Positions 7,221-14,076 of a stretch of 14,388 nt of DNA are shown piece by piece. Under the pieces are notes generated by a model. That model was not told the DNA's origin, searched no databases, and saw only the letters and a list, made by a program, of their open reading frames with translations. A program made the position numbers and the translations under genes. The first letter of the stretch is position 1. The number at the start of each line of letters is the position of its first letter. The stretch is from Blautia sp. (GTDB lineage: Bacteria; Bacillota; Clostridia; Lachnospirales; Lachnospiraceae), in the NCBI GenBank assembly GCA_017420455.1, contig JAFOJB010000065.1, positions 1 through 14,388 of the forward strand, in the 5' to 3' direction.

Positions 7221-8657
7221 TCAGATGATGGTTTCGCCGCGCAGTCTCTTCGACACGCCGTTCGCGCAGAAGAGAAGGATGACGCTGACCACGGATTTCA
7301 GCATTCCTACCGCGGTAGAGAACGGAATGGACCCGTTTACGATACCCATCTTGTAGACATACAGATCCAGCACCTGAATCGAGGTGGTGTTGGCGGTGTT
7401 CTCAAATACAAGGTACTGGTCCAGGCCATTGTTCAGGGCGCCGGCTACTGCCATCAGGAACAGGACATAGAAGGTGGGCATCAGGCCGGGAACCGTGATA
7501 TGCCACATTCTCTGGAAACGGCCTGCGCCGTCCACGGTAGCCGCCTCATAGAGCGTCTGGTCTATGCCGGAGATTCCCGCGATATAGATGATCGCGCTCC
7601 AGCCAAGTCCCTTCCACATTCCCCAGAGCAGCATCTTCAGCCAGGTATGGGACCCGTCCATCAGGAAATTCTTTCCCTGGCTCCAGGCCCCGATGTTGAT
7701 CATCAGGCTGCTGATAAATCCATCTGTGGAAAAGATACAGAAAGCGATGGCGAACACCAGCACCCAGCTGATGAAGTTGGGGATGGTGGTAAAGGTCTGC
7801 ACAATACGGCGGAACTTCTGGTTTTTGATCTCCGAAAGGAAAATGGCGAAGGCCATCGGGCACCAGGCGGTCAGAAGTCCCAGTCCGGACATTGCCAGGG
7901 TGTTCTTCAGTACCCGGAGGATATCCTTCCGGGTCTGGGCGTTCCGGAAAAGCATGGTGAACCATTTGAAGCCCACAAAATTGTCCATGGAAAGCGTATC
8001 GCCTGCCTTGTAATCGAAGAAGGCGTAGCGAAGCCCCCACAAAGGCAGGTAGGAAAACACAAGCGTCAGAAGCAGGAAGGGAAGCAGCAGCAGAAACAGC
8101 CGGTATTTCTCTTCCATGAAAAAGTGCTCTCCCGACTCTCCTTTTCCGACGAAAACCCACAGCAGAACAGAAAGCAGGAGCATCAGGGCGATCATGACCA
8201 GAATGGGAACAAAGGAGCCGGGAAGGACCGGATTGATCTTATCCGGCTTCTCTGTAGCAGAGATCTGCACATAGGAAGCATATACCCCCGCCATGCCGGC
8301 AACAGCCGCAATGCCTCCGAACAGACTGAGGACGCTGCCCAGCCGCTTGCATTTACGGTTTCCCGGCGACAGACAGGCACCTGCTGCCATCAGCAGGATT
8401 CCCGCATCGATCCCGACCGCCGAAAAACGAAGAAGCTGCATGGTGGATGGCAGGACCCAGAGCTTTTTGAGCGGACGTCCCATATTCTCCACAAGACGGC
8501 TGTAGGACAGCCCTGTGGTAAGCAATGACGTACTCTTACTGATCAGGCTGCTGATCCTGGCCGGATTCACTGCCGGCAGAAACAGAAGCATCAATAACAG
8601 CAAGGCCAGAATTCTGTATACATAGTATAGTTTTTCTGTTTTTTTACTGATCTCCAC
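7221..8657 (-). CDS. Carbohydrate ABC transporter permease, LplB type, with N-terminal membrane extension
   Basis: 478 residues. GTG 8657 is chosen because AAGGAGG lies 7 nt upstream; another GTG at 8714 (497 residues) has no SD. Residues about 180-478 are a standard LplB-like permease: FLLLLPFLLLTLVFSYLPLWGLRYAFFDY, then PNFISWVLVFAIAF, and an EAA loop near 369-395 (LYEAATVDGAGRFQRMW). LplB proteins are usually about 300-320 residues. Here an extra 180 residues with about four hydrophobic segments (near 11-30, 77-97, 107-132 and 149-171) come first, with a short soluble stretch around 31-75. It pairs with the YtcP-like permease downstream. The fusion joint, METEEK-like in position (FFMEEKYRLFLLLL), looks like an ordinary LplB start. 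The role of the extension is unknown. Confidence 0.9.
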   Translation of the reverse strand: MEISKKTEKLYYVYRILALLLLMLLFLPAVNPARISSLISKSTSLLTTGLSYSRLVENMGRPLKKLWVLPSTMQLLRFSAVGIDAGILLMAAGACLSPGNRKCKRLGSVLSLFGGIAAVAGMAGVYASYVQISATEKPDKINPVLPGSFVPILVMIALMLLLSVLLWVFVGKGESGEHFFMEEKYRLFLLLLPFLLLTLVFSYLPLWGLRYAFFDYKAGDTLSMDNFVGFKWFTMLFRNAQTRKDILRVLKNTLAMSGLGLLTAWCPMAFAIFLSEIKNQKFRRIVQTFTTIPNFISWVLVFAIAFCIFSTDGFISSLMINIGAWSQGKNFLMDGSHTWLKMLLWGMWKGLGWSAIIYIAGISGIDQTLYEAATVDGAGRFQRMWHITVPGLMPTFYVLFLMAVAGALNNGLDQYLVFENTANTTSIQVLDLYVYKMGIVNGSIPFSTAVGMLKSVVSVILLFCANGVSKRLRGETII

Positions 8658-8747
8658 TGTATCCCCTCCTTGTTTTCCCGGCAGGCTGCTCCACAGATGA
8701 TTCCAGTCCTGCACCGGATAAGAAATAAACTGCCCAACTCCTTTTCC

Positions 8748-8776
8748 ATTATATATGAATTATGCACAAATTTAAA
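8748..8776 (-). promoter_or_regulatory. Promoter of the sugar-importer operon
   Basis: On the minus strand a perfect TATAAT (8753-8748) lies 17 bp after TTTAAA (8776-8771). Start would be near 8741, giving an 84-nt leader before GTG 8657. The flanking DNA is very AT-rich. No clear catabolite-responsive (cre) element was seen. Confidence 0.65.
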
Positions 8777-8820
8777 GAGGCTTTTTTGTTTTTTTATGTG
8801 TTTTTAATTGTAATTCCCGG

Positions 8821-8959
8821 CCGGTGAGATCATGAACTGTATTCATTTTTTCACGGACCTGCCCGATCCGCGTACCCGCTCATTTCAGGGCACGCCCTTC
8901 GATGACCGTCCGCCGCCAGATGTGCGTCCGTGCAGGCACGGCGCACGTCTCATTTTTTT
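8821..8959 (+). ncRNA. Candidate plus-strand small RNA containing repeat copy 1
   Basis: TTGTTT (8786-8791), a 17-bp spacer and TGTAAT (8809-8814) form a promoter-like pair on the plus strand. About 100 bp later, AGATGTGCGTCCGTG (8918-8932) pairs with CACGGCGCACGTCT (8937-8950), with one bulge and one U-G, followed by CA and seven T (8953-8959), like an intrinsic terminator. No plus-strand ORF of note lies between. This would give an RNA of about 140 nt, opposite in sense to the neighbouring genes. The promoter lies in AT-rich DNA and could be fortuitous. Confidence 0.3.
8876..8950 (+). repeat. Structured dispersed repeat, copy 1
   Basis: 75 bp matching 11465-11538 with about seven transitions and a 1-bp indel. 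It folds as TCATT-tca-GGGC/GCCC-ttc-GATGA (8880-8905) and as the long hairpin 8918-8950. The pairs that vary between copies become G-U in a plus-sense RNA but A-C mismatches in a minus-sense RNA. It lies 68 bp past the malic enzyme stop, beyond that gene's terminator. Confidence 0.75.
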
Positions 8960-8967
8960 AATCGCAC

Positions 8968-9010
8968 AAAAAAAAGAATGTGTAAAGCACAGGCAATACA
9001 CACTCTTTTT
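8968..9010 (-). terminator. Intrinsic terminator after the malic enzyme gene
   Basis: Read on the minus strand, AAAAAGAGTGTGT (9010-8998) pairs with ACACATTCTTTTT (8983-8971), with one G-U, and runs on into more T. It starts 7 bp after the stop codon and closes the aminotransferase/malic enzyme transcript. Confidence 0.8.
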
Positions 9011-9017
9011 CAGATGA

Positions 9018-10193
9018 TCAGATCCTTGCGACTCCGGATTTTCTGGCAGCTTCGGCTACGGCCTTCGCCACCGTTTTCCCTACCCGGGGATCGAAGGCTT
9101 TCGGAATGATATATTCCTCACTCAGCTCCTCGTCGGAGATCAGCCCGGCCAGCGCCTGAGCAGCCGCCATCTTCATCTCTTCATTGATATCGCTGGCCCT
9201 CACATCGAAGGTTCCGCGGAACACTCCCGGGAAAGCAAGAACATTGTTGATCTGGTTGGGATAATCGCTTCTTCCGGTGGACACGATCCTGGCTCCGCCC
9301 TTCTTTGCGTCTTCCGGGAAGATTTCCGGCGTCGGGTTGGCGCAGGCAAAGATGATGGCGTCCTTGTTCATGGTCTGGACCATCTCTGTCGTCACCTGCC
9401 CCGGAGCCGAAACTCCGATAAACACGTCGGCGCCCACGAGCTGTTCCGCAAGGGATCCCTGTTTTCTTTCCAGGTTCGTCACCTCTGCCATCTCTTCCTT
9501 GATCCAGTTCATGCCTTTTTCTCTGCCCTTATAGATCGCGCCGTTCCTGTCGCACATCGTAATATGGCAGAATCCTGCGGAAAGAAGGAGCTTAACGATG
9601 GAGATGGCCGCCGCTCCTGCGCCGGAGGTGACCACCCTTACCTCCTCCTTCTTCTTTCCCACAACCTTCAGGGCGTTGATAAGGCCTGCCAGCGTGATGA
9701 TGGCGGTTCCGTGCTGGTCATCATGAAAAATGGGGATGTCGCATTTTTCCTTCAGCTTTCTTTCGATCTCGAAGCACCTTGGCGCGGAAATATCCTCCAG
9801 ATTGATCCCGCCAAAGGAACCGGAAAGCAGATATACCGTATTTACGAATTCATCCACGTCCTTTGTCTTAATGCAGAGGGGGAACGCATCCACATCTCCG
9901 AACGCCTTGAACAGGACACATTTTCCTTCCATGACGGGCATGCCCGCCTCCGGACCGATATCTCCCAGACCAAGGACAGCGGTGCCGTCGGTGATGACCG
10001 CGCACATATTGTGGCGTCTGGTCAGGTCGTAGCTTTTACTGATATCCTTCTGGATCTCCAGACATGGCTGCGCCACGCCCGGCGTGTAGGCGAGGGAAAG
10101 ATCATCCTTCGTTCCTACCGGCACCCGGGTGACGACCTCGATTTTCCCCTTCCACTCCTCATGTAACCGTAGTGATTCTTTCGCGTAATCCAT
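9018..10193 (-). CDS. NAD(P)-dependent malic enzyme (small, single-domain type)
   Basis: 391 residues; oxidatively decarboxylates malate to pyruvate and CO2 with reduction of NAD+ or NADP+ in the cytoplasm. Catalytic Tyr36 is in LAYTPGVAQPC, and catalytic Lys91 in VMEGKCVLFKAFGDVDAFP. Metal-binding acids are in GGINLEDISAP (133-134) and IPIFHDDQHGTAI (158-159). The Rossmann dinucleotide motif is VVTSGAGAAAISIVKLL (188-204). Length matches B. subtilis YtsJ-type enzymes and lacks the phosphotransacetylase domain of E. coli MaeB. GAGGAG precedes ATG 10193. It starts 21 bp after the aminotransferase stop, so the two are cotranscribed. Cofactor preference cannot be read safely from the sequence. 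Confidence 0.95.
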   Translation of the reverse strand: MDYAKESLRLHEEWKGKIEVVTRVPVGTKDDLSLAYTPGVAQPCLEIQKDISKSYDLTRRHNMCAVITDGTAVLGLGDIGPEAGMPVMEGKCVLFKAFGDVDAFPLCIKTKDVDEFVNTVYLLSGSFGGINLEDISAPRCFEIERKLKEKCDIPIFHDDQHGTAIITLAGLINALKVVGKKKEEVRVVTSGAGAAAISIVKLLLSAGFCHITMCDRNGAIYKGREKGMNWIKEEMAEVTNLERKQGSLAEQLVGADVFIGVSAPGQVTTEMVQTMNKDAIIFACANPTPEIFPEDAKKGGARIVSTGRSDYPNQINNVLAFPGVFRGTFDVRASDINEEMKMAAAQALAGLISDEELSEEYIIPKAFDPRVGKTVAKAVAEAARKSGVARI

Positions 10194-10214
10194 AATTGCT
10201 CCTCTTATTCAATT

Positions 10215-11417
10215 TCAGCTCTGTTTTTTCTGCAGTCCGTACTCCTGTGCAAGCTTCTCAAACTGAGGCAGAGAGTTGATGATGGTTTCATAGGATACAC
10301 AATATGCCAGCCGGACATAGCCGGGGCAGGCGAAGGAAGAGCCGGGAACCATCAGGATATTGTATTTCTTTCCGGCGCTGCAGAATTCCTTCTCATCCGC
10401 GACGGGAGATTTCAGGAACAGGTAGAAGGCTCCCTGCGGCCTGATGCAGGAAAATCCGAGATCGATCAGCCCTTCATACAAAGCCTTCCGGTTCCTGTCA
10501 TAGGCATCCACGTCGGTCTTTGCGTCCACGCACCTGCCGATGACCTTCTGGATGAGGGAGGGGGCGTTCACTGCCCCGCTGATCCGGTTGGCGATGGTGG
10601 CGGCAGTGATCATATCCTCGCTGCCGTCCGCTTCGTCCGGGATCACCAGATACCCGATCCGCTCTCCCGGCAGGGAAAGGGATTTGCTGTAGGAATATCC
10701 CACCACGGTGTTGGCATAGTATTTCGTGAGATACGGCACCTCCACGCCGTCGTAGGCCAGCTCTCTGTAGGGCTCATCGGAGATCAGGTAGATCACTGTG
10801 TCGAACTCCTTCTGCTTTTCCTCCAGGATCGCAGCAAGAGCCTTGATGGTATCCTCCGAATACACAACGCCGGTGGGATTATGGGGCGTATTCACGATGA
10901 CAGCCCTGGTCTTCCCGGTGATTTTTTCCCGGAATTCCTCGAGATTCGGCTGGAAGGTCTCTGTATTGGGGCTGACCTCCACCAGGACTCCGTCATAATT
11001 TCTTACATAGGAGCCATACTCCAGGAAATACGGCGCAAAGACGATCACCTCTTCTCCCGGATTCACAATGGTTTTCAGAATCACATTCAGTCCGCTGGCG
11101 GCGCCTACCGTCATGATCAGGTTTTTCCCTGCAAAAGAAGTGCCGAAGCGCCGGTTCAGGGATTCCGCGATGGTCTGGCGCACATCTTCGAAGCCTGCGT
11201 TTGACATGTAGCCGTGGATCACAGTGGGATCCTCTTCGTTCACCAGATCGATGATGGCCTGGCGCACGCAGTCCGGCGCCGGCACAGAGGGGTTTCCAAG
11301 ACTGAAATCAAATACGTTTTCTGCGCCATAGATGGATTTCAGGCGCTTTCCCTCCTCAAACATCATACGGATCGCGGAGTTGTTTTTCAGAAAGGGTTTC
11401 ATTTTTTCAGCAATCAT
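10215..11417 (-). CDS. Pyridoxal-phosphate-dependent class I/II aminotransferase
   Basis: 400 residues, fold-type I. It moves an amino group between an amino acid and a 2-oxo acid. Visible landmarks: GNPSVPAPD (41-49); NTPHNPTG (176-183), with the PLP-contacting Asn180; LISDEPYREL (211-220) with Asp214; SYSKSLSLPGERIGY (242-256) with the Schiff-base Lys245; and Arg369 in YVRLAY for the substrate carboxylate. AAGGAGG lies 7 nt before ATG 11417. It lies downstream of iorAB and just upstream of malic enzyme, which suggests it produces the 2-oxo acids used by IorAB, possibly aromatic ones, with C4 acids as amino acceptors. The substrate cannot be set from motifs alone; aspartate aminotransferase activity is the main alternative. 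No clear promoter was found between the iorB terminator and this gene. Confidence 0.92.
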   Translation of the reverse strand: MIAEKMKPFLKNNSAIRMMFEEGKRLKSIYGAENVFDFSLGNPSVPAPDCVRQAIIDLVNEEDPTVIHGYMSNAGFEDVRQTIAESLNRRFGTSFAGKNLIMTVGAASGLNVILKTIVNPGEEVIVFAPYFLEYGSYVRNYDGVLVEVSPNTETFQPNLEEFREKITGKTRAVIVNTPHNPTGVVYSEDTIKALAAILEEKQKEFDTVIYLISDEPYRELAYDGVEVPYLTKYYANTVVGYSYSKSLSLPGERIGYLVIPDEADGSEDMITAATIANRISGAVNAPSLIQKVIGRCVDAKTDVDAYDRNRKALYEGLIDLGFSCIRPQGAFYLFLKSPVADEKEFCSAGKKYNILMVPGSSFACPGYVRLAYCVSYETIINSLPQFEKLAQEYGLQKKQS

Positions 11418-11464
11418 TCATAGTCCTCCTTAAAGGGACGAATCCAAAAGAAATGTCCGCAATG

Positions 11465-11544
11465 CCGCTCATCTCAGGGCATGCCCTTTGATGACCGTTC
11501 GCCGCCAGGTGTGCGCTCGTGCAGGCCGGCGCACGTCTGGCGGC
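11465..11544 (+). repeat. Structured dispersed repeat, copy 2
   Basis: 11465-11538 matches copy 1. Copy 2 has a longer outer stem: GCCGCCAG (11501-11508) pairs with CTGGCGGC (11537-11544), continued by two G-U pairs and GTGCGC/GCGCAC around a 12-nt loop. The small hairpin TCATC-tca-GGGC/GCCC-ttt-GATGA (11469-11494) is conserved. No T-run follows on the plus strand. It lies between the iorB terminator and the aminotransferase start. Confidence 0.75.
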
Positions 11545-11554
11545 TTTACCGCGC

Positions 11555-11586
11555 AAAAACTGCCGCAAAGGTTTCCATGCGGCAGT
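11555..11586 (-). terminator. Intrinsic terminator after iorB
   Basis: Minus strand: ACTGCCGCA (11586-11578) and TGCGGCAGT (11567-11559) form a perfect 9-bp stem with a 10-nt loop and end in TTTTT. It sits 17 bp past the iorB stop. Confidence 0.85.
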
Positions 11587-11603
11587 CCGAATCATGAAAA
11601 AGC

Positions 11604-12179
11604 TCAGCCTACAGCTTCCATTCCTGCTTTCAGAGCCTTCCTGTTCAGGTCCAGGAACTGGGGTTTGATGTTGGCCTCCAGGATGGAATCCCAGTCGATC
11701 TGCTCCAGGCCCATGGAGCGGATGATGGTGCCAAGAAGGATGATATTGGCAGCCTTCTCGTTCCCAAGCTCTCTTGCAAGCCTGGTGGCATCCACTACCC
11801 GGGGCTTTACATGCTTTTCGATCTCTTCCAGGACATCGGCGGGATATTCCTCGTCTCCGGTGATGACAGACATGGAGGGAATCTCCTCATTGTTCACTAC
11901 CAGAGCGCCGTCCTCTTTGAGATAATCCAGCGCCCGGAGTGCCTCCATCTTTTCAAAGGAGACCACCATATCGGCCTTTCCCTTTTCGATGACCGGGGAC
12001 ATGACCTTCTCGCCATAGCGGACCTGGGAGGAAACGCTTCCACCTCTCTGGGACATTCCGTGAATCTCGCTCATCTTCACATCGTAACCGGCCTCCATCA
12101 GGCCGTTTGTCAGGATCTTGCTGGCAAGGATGGTTCCCTGACCGCCTACGCCAACCAGAAGTATACTCTTTGTCATCAT
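11604..12179 (-). CDS. iorB: Indolepyruvate:ferredoxin oxidoreductase, beta subunit
   Basis: 191 residues, cytoplasmic; homologous to the gamma domain of pyruvate:ferredoxin oxidoreductases. With IorA it converts arylpyruvates, CoA and oxidised ferredoxin to aryl-acetyl-CoA, CO2 and reduced ferredoxin. Family landmarks: the nucleotide-fold start SILLVGVGGQGTILASKIL (5-23), KMSEIHGMSQRGGSVSSQVRYG (35-56), MVVSFEKMEALRAL and NIILLGTIIRSMGL. AAGGAGG (within the end of iorA) lies 7 nt before ATG 12179; the next codon is also ATG. The gene begins 2 nt after the iorA stop, so the subunits are translationally linked and probably made in equal amounts. A terminator follows. Confidence 0.95.
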   Translation of the reverse strand: MMTKSILLVGVGGQGTILASKILTNGLMEAGYDVKMSEIHGMSQRGGSVSSQVRYGEKVMSPVIEKGKADMVVSFEKMEALRALDYLKEDGALVVNNEEIPSMSVITGDEEYPADVLEEIEKHVKPRVVDATRLARELGNEKAANIILLGTIIRSMGLEQIDWDSILEANIKPQFLDLNRKALKAGMEAVG

Positions 12180-12181
12180 CG

Positions 12182-13957
12182 TCAGGCCTCCTTACCAATG
12201 GCATCCTTCGGGCAGACCTGCGTACAGACATCGCACCCAACGCACTGCGCCCGGTTGATCTTGACTTTCTTTGTCTCCTTGTCATAGGACATGGCAGGAC
12301 AGCCAGCCTTCAGACACTTCCTGCAGCCGATACATTTCTCCGGATCCACCACGTTCCTGGTGATAAACAGGCTTTCAAACTCCGCCTTGTCCTCTTTCGA
12401 GAATTTCTTCAGGGCGCAGGGCCACCTGGTAATGATCACGGACGGTTCTGTGAGAGCCAGGCATTTGTCCAGGGTCTCGTCGACCTCCTGCAGGTTATTG
12501 GGGTTGATCACATAGACATGCTTCACGCCGATGGCGCGTACCAGATCCTCGATCTTTATGAGGGTTGTCTCCTCGCCTTTGGCGGTATAGCCGGTCCCCG
12601 GATTGTCCTGGTGTCCGGTCATGCCGGTGATCCTGTTGTCCAGAATAATATTTACGGTATTGCTTTTATTATATACAGTGTTGATAAGAGAATTGATCCC
12701 GGTGTGGAAGAAAGTGGAGTCTCCCAGCACGGTCACGACCCGGCGGTCCTTTCCTTCCATGTTGAAGGCTCTCTGGGCTCCCGCTCCAAGGCTGATGCTG
12801 GCTCCCATACATACGGTAGAATCCATGGCCGTATAGGGCTTTCCGGCAGCAAGGGTATAGCAGCCGATATCGCCGCTGATCATGATGTCCTTCCTCCTGC
12901 CAAGGCGGTAGAAAAGCCCTCTGTGGGGACATCCGGCGCAGAAGGTAGGCGCGCGGCCGATCAGCTTGCTTCTGTCAAATTCGATGGTCCTGTTCGGGGT
13001 GCCGGTAACGCATTCGCGGATGACATCAGGCGTCAGTTCGCCCCAGGCCGGAAACAGTTCCTTGCCGACGCACTGGCAGCCCTGCTGCTTTACAAACTCT
13101 TCGATATAAGGATCGTTTTCCTCCAGGATATAGACCTTGTCCACCTTGCTGCAGAATTCCCTGATGAGGCCTGCAGGCAGCGGATTGGTAAAGCCAAGCT
13201 TCAGATAGGAGGCATTCTCTCCGAACACTTCTTTTGCATAGTAATAACAGACGCCGGACGCGATGACGCCAACGCCTTTGTCTCCCATCTCCATACGGTT
13301 AAAGGGAGATGTCTCGCTGTACGCGGCCAGCTTTTTCATTCTTTCATCCAGCTTTACACGCAGGTTCCTGGCAATCGCCGGGAGACATACGTATTTCGCC
13401 GGATTCTTTGTCCATTCCTTCGGCGCTATCTCCTTGCGGTCCGAAAGCTCCACGATGGATTTCGAGTGGCAGACCCTGGTGGTCATACGGATGATAAAAG
13501 GAGTATCATACTCCTCGCCCAGTTCATAGGCAGCTTTTACCATATCGATACATTCCTGGCTGTCGGAAGGCTCCAGCATGGCGATCCTGGCTGCCTTGGC
13601 GTAGTTCCGGTTGTCCTGCTCGTTCTGTGAGGAGAACATGCCGGGTTCATCGGCGGTCACGATCACATTTCCGCCGTTTACTCCCATGTAAGCCCAGGTG
13701 AACATGGGATCTGCCGCCACGTTCATCCCGACGTGCTTCATGGAAACCATACTGCGAAGTCCTGCCACGGAAGCGCCGATGGCGGACTCCATGGCAACTT
13801 TTTCATTTGGCGCCCACTCTGCATAGATCTCCTTGTAGGTGGAAAGATTTTCCAGGATCTCTGTGCTGGGTGTGCCCGGATATGCGGATGCGTATGAGAC
13901 TCCTGCCTCGTATGCTCCTCTGGCGATAGCTTCATCGCCGGTCATCAATTTTTTCAT
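12182..13957 (-). CDS. iorA: Indolepyruvate:ferredoxin oxidoreductase, alpha subunit
   Basis: 591 residues; catalytic thiamine-diphosphate subunit. The N-terminal transketolase-like pyrimidine domain has AYPGTPSTEI (25-34) and EWAPNEKVAMESAIGAS (47-63). The middle has FCAGCPHRGLFY (339-350), and the TPP/Mg region is GDIGCYTL (362-369) and GDSTFFHTGINSL (412-424). The C terminus is a two-cluster ferredoxin domain: Cys542, 545, 548, 553 (CX2CX2CX4CP) and Cys572, 575, 578, 582 (CX2CX2CX3CP), the asymmetry I recall for archaeal IorA. ATG 13957 is preceded by GGAGGA and gives the family start MKKLMTGDEAIARGAYEAG; an upstream in-frame ATG (14017) would read through a hairpin and has no better SD. 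No acyl-CoA synthetase or phenylacetate-CoA ligase gene is adjacent to use the product. Confidence 0.96.
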   Translation of the reverse strand: MKKLMTGDEAIARGAYEAGVSYASAYPGTPSTEILENLSTYKEIYAEWAPNEKVAMESAIGASVAGLRSMVSMKHVGMNVAADPMFTWAYMGVNGGNVIVTADEPGMFSSQNEQDNRNYAKAARIAMLEPSDSQECIDMVKAAYELGEEYDTPFIIRMTTRVCHSKSIVELSDRKEIAPKEWTKNPAKYVCLPAIARNLRVKLDERMKKLAAYSETSPFNRMEMGDKGVGVIASGVCYYYAKEVFGENASYLKLGFTNPLPAGLIREFCSKVDKVYILEENDPYIEEFVKQQGCQCVGKELFPAWGELTPDVIRECVTGTPNRTIEFDRSKLIGRAPTFCAGCPHRGLFYRLGRRKDIMISGDIGCYTLAAGKPYTAMDSTVCMGASISLGAGAQRAFNMEGKDRRVVTVLGDSTFFHTGINSLINTVYNKSNTVNIILDNRITGMTGHQDNPGTGYTAKGEETTLIKIEDLVRAIGVKHVYVINPNNLQEVDETLDKCLALTEPSVIITRWPCALKKFSKEDKAEFESLFITRNVVDPEKCIGCRKCLKAGCPAMSYDKETKKVKINRAQCVGCDVCTQVCPKDAIGKEA

Positions 13958-13972
13958 AATTCCTCCGACTGA

Positions 13973-14003
13973 AGGACAGGGGAGATTTATCCTCCCCTGT
14001 CCT
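13973..14003 (-). promoter_or_regulatory. Perfect 12-bp hairpin just upstream of the iorA ribosome binding site
   Basis: AGGACAGGGGAG (13973-13984) and CTCCCCTGTCCT (13992-14003) are perfectly complementary with a 7-nt loop. On the minus strand it ends about 6 nt before the GGAGG of iorA and has no T-run; on the plus strand only GTTTCTTCTTTC follows. It could affect iorA translation, block readthrough from the atp operon or stabilise processed iorAB mRNA. No clear promoter was seen between atpC and iorA. Confidence 0.55.
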
Positions 14004-14019
14004 GTTTCTTCTTTCATTT

Positions 14020-14033
14020 GGAACTGTCCCCTG
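14020..14033. repeat. GGAACTGTCCCC half-site related to the REP-like palindrome at 4206-4250
   Basis: GGAACTGTCCCCTG resembles GGACCGTCCCCGTG (4240-4253) and the complement of 4211-4220. Only one arm is evident, so it may be a remnant. Confidence 0.35.
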
Positions 14034-14076
14034 AACGGTTTTTTCCGCGGGAATCCTGTATTTCCTGCGCAGTTCT

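Noticed and set aside
7500..8528. 342-codon plus-strand open frame opposite the LplB-type permease
   Set aside because: Composition is rich in H, Q and G and lacks domains, as expected for the reverse of a membrane-protein gene.
8658..8714. GTG 8714 as start of the LplB-type permease
   Set aside because: No SD upstream, whereas GTG 8657 has AAGGAGG at 7 nt; the extra 19 residues are not family-like.
8832..9017. Short plus-strand ORF (61 codons) across repeat copy 1
   Set aside because: No SD, it runs through the hairpins and the malic enzyme terminator, and the indel between repeat copies is not frame-preserving.
12107..13630. Long plus-strand open frame (507 codons) opposite iorA
   Set aside because: It is antisense to iorA, whose product is recognised over its full length; the opposite-frame protein shows no family features and no SD. 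It is a codon-bias shadow.
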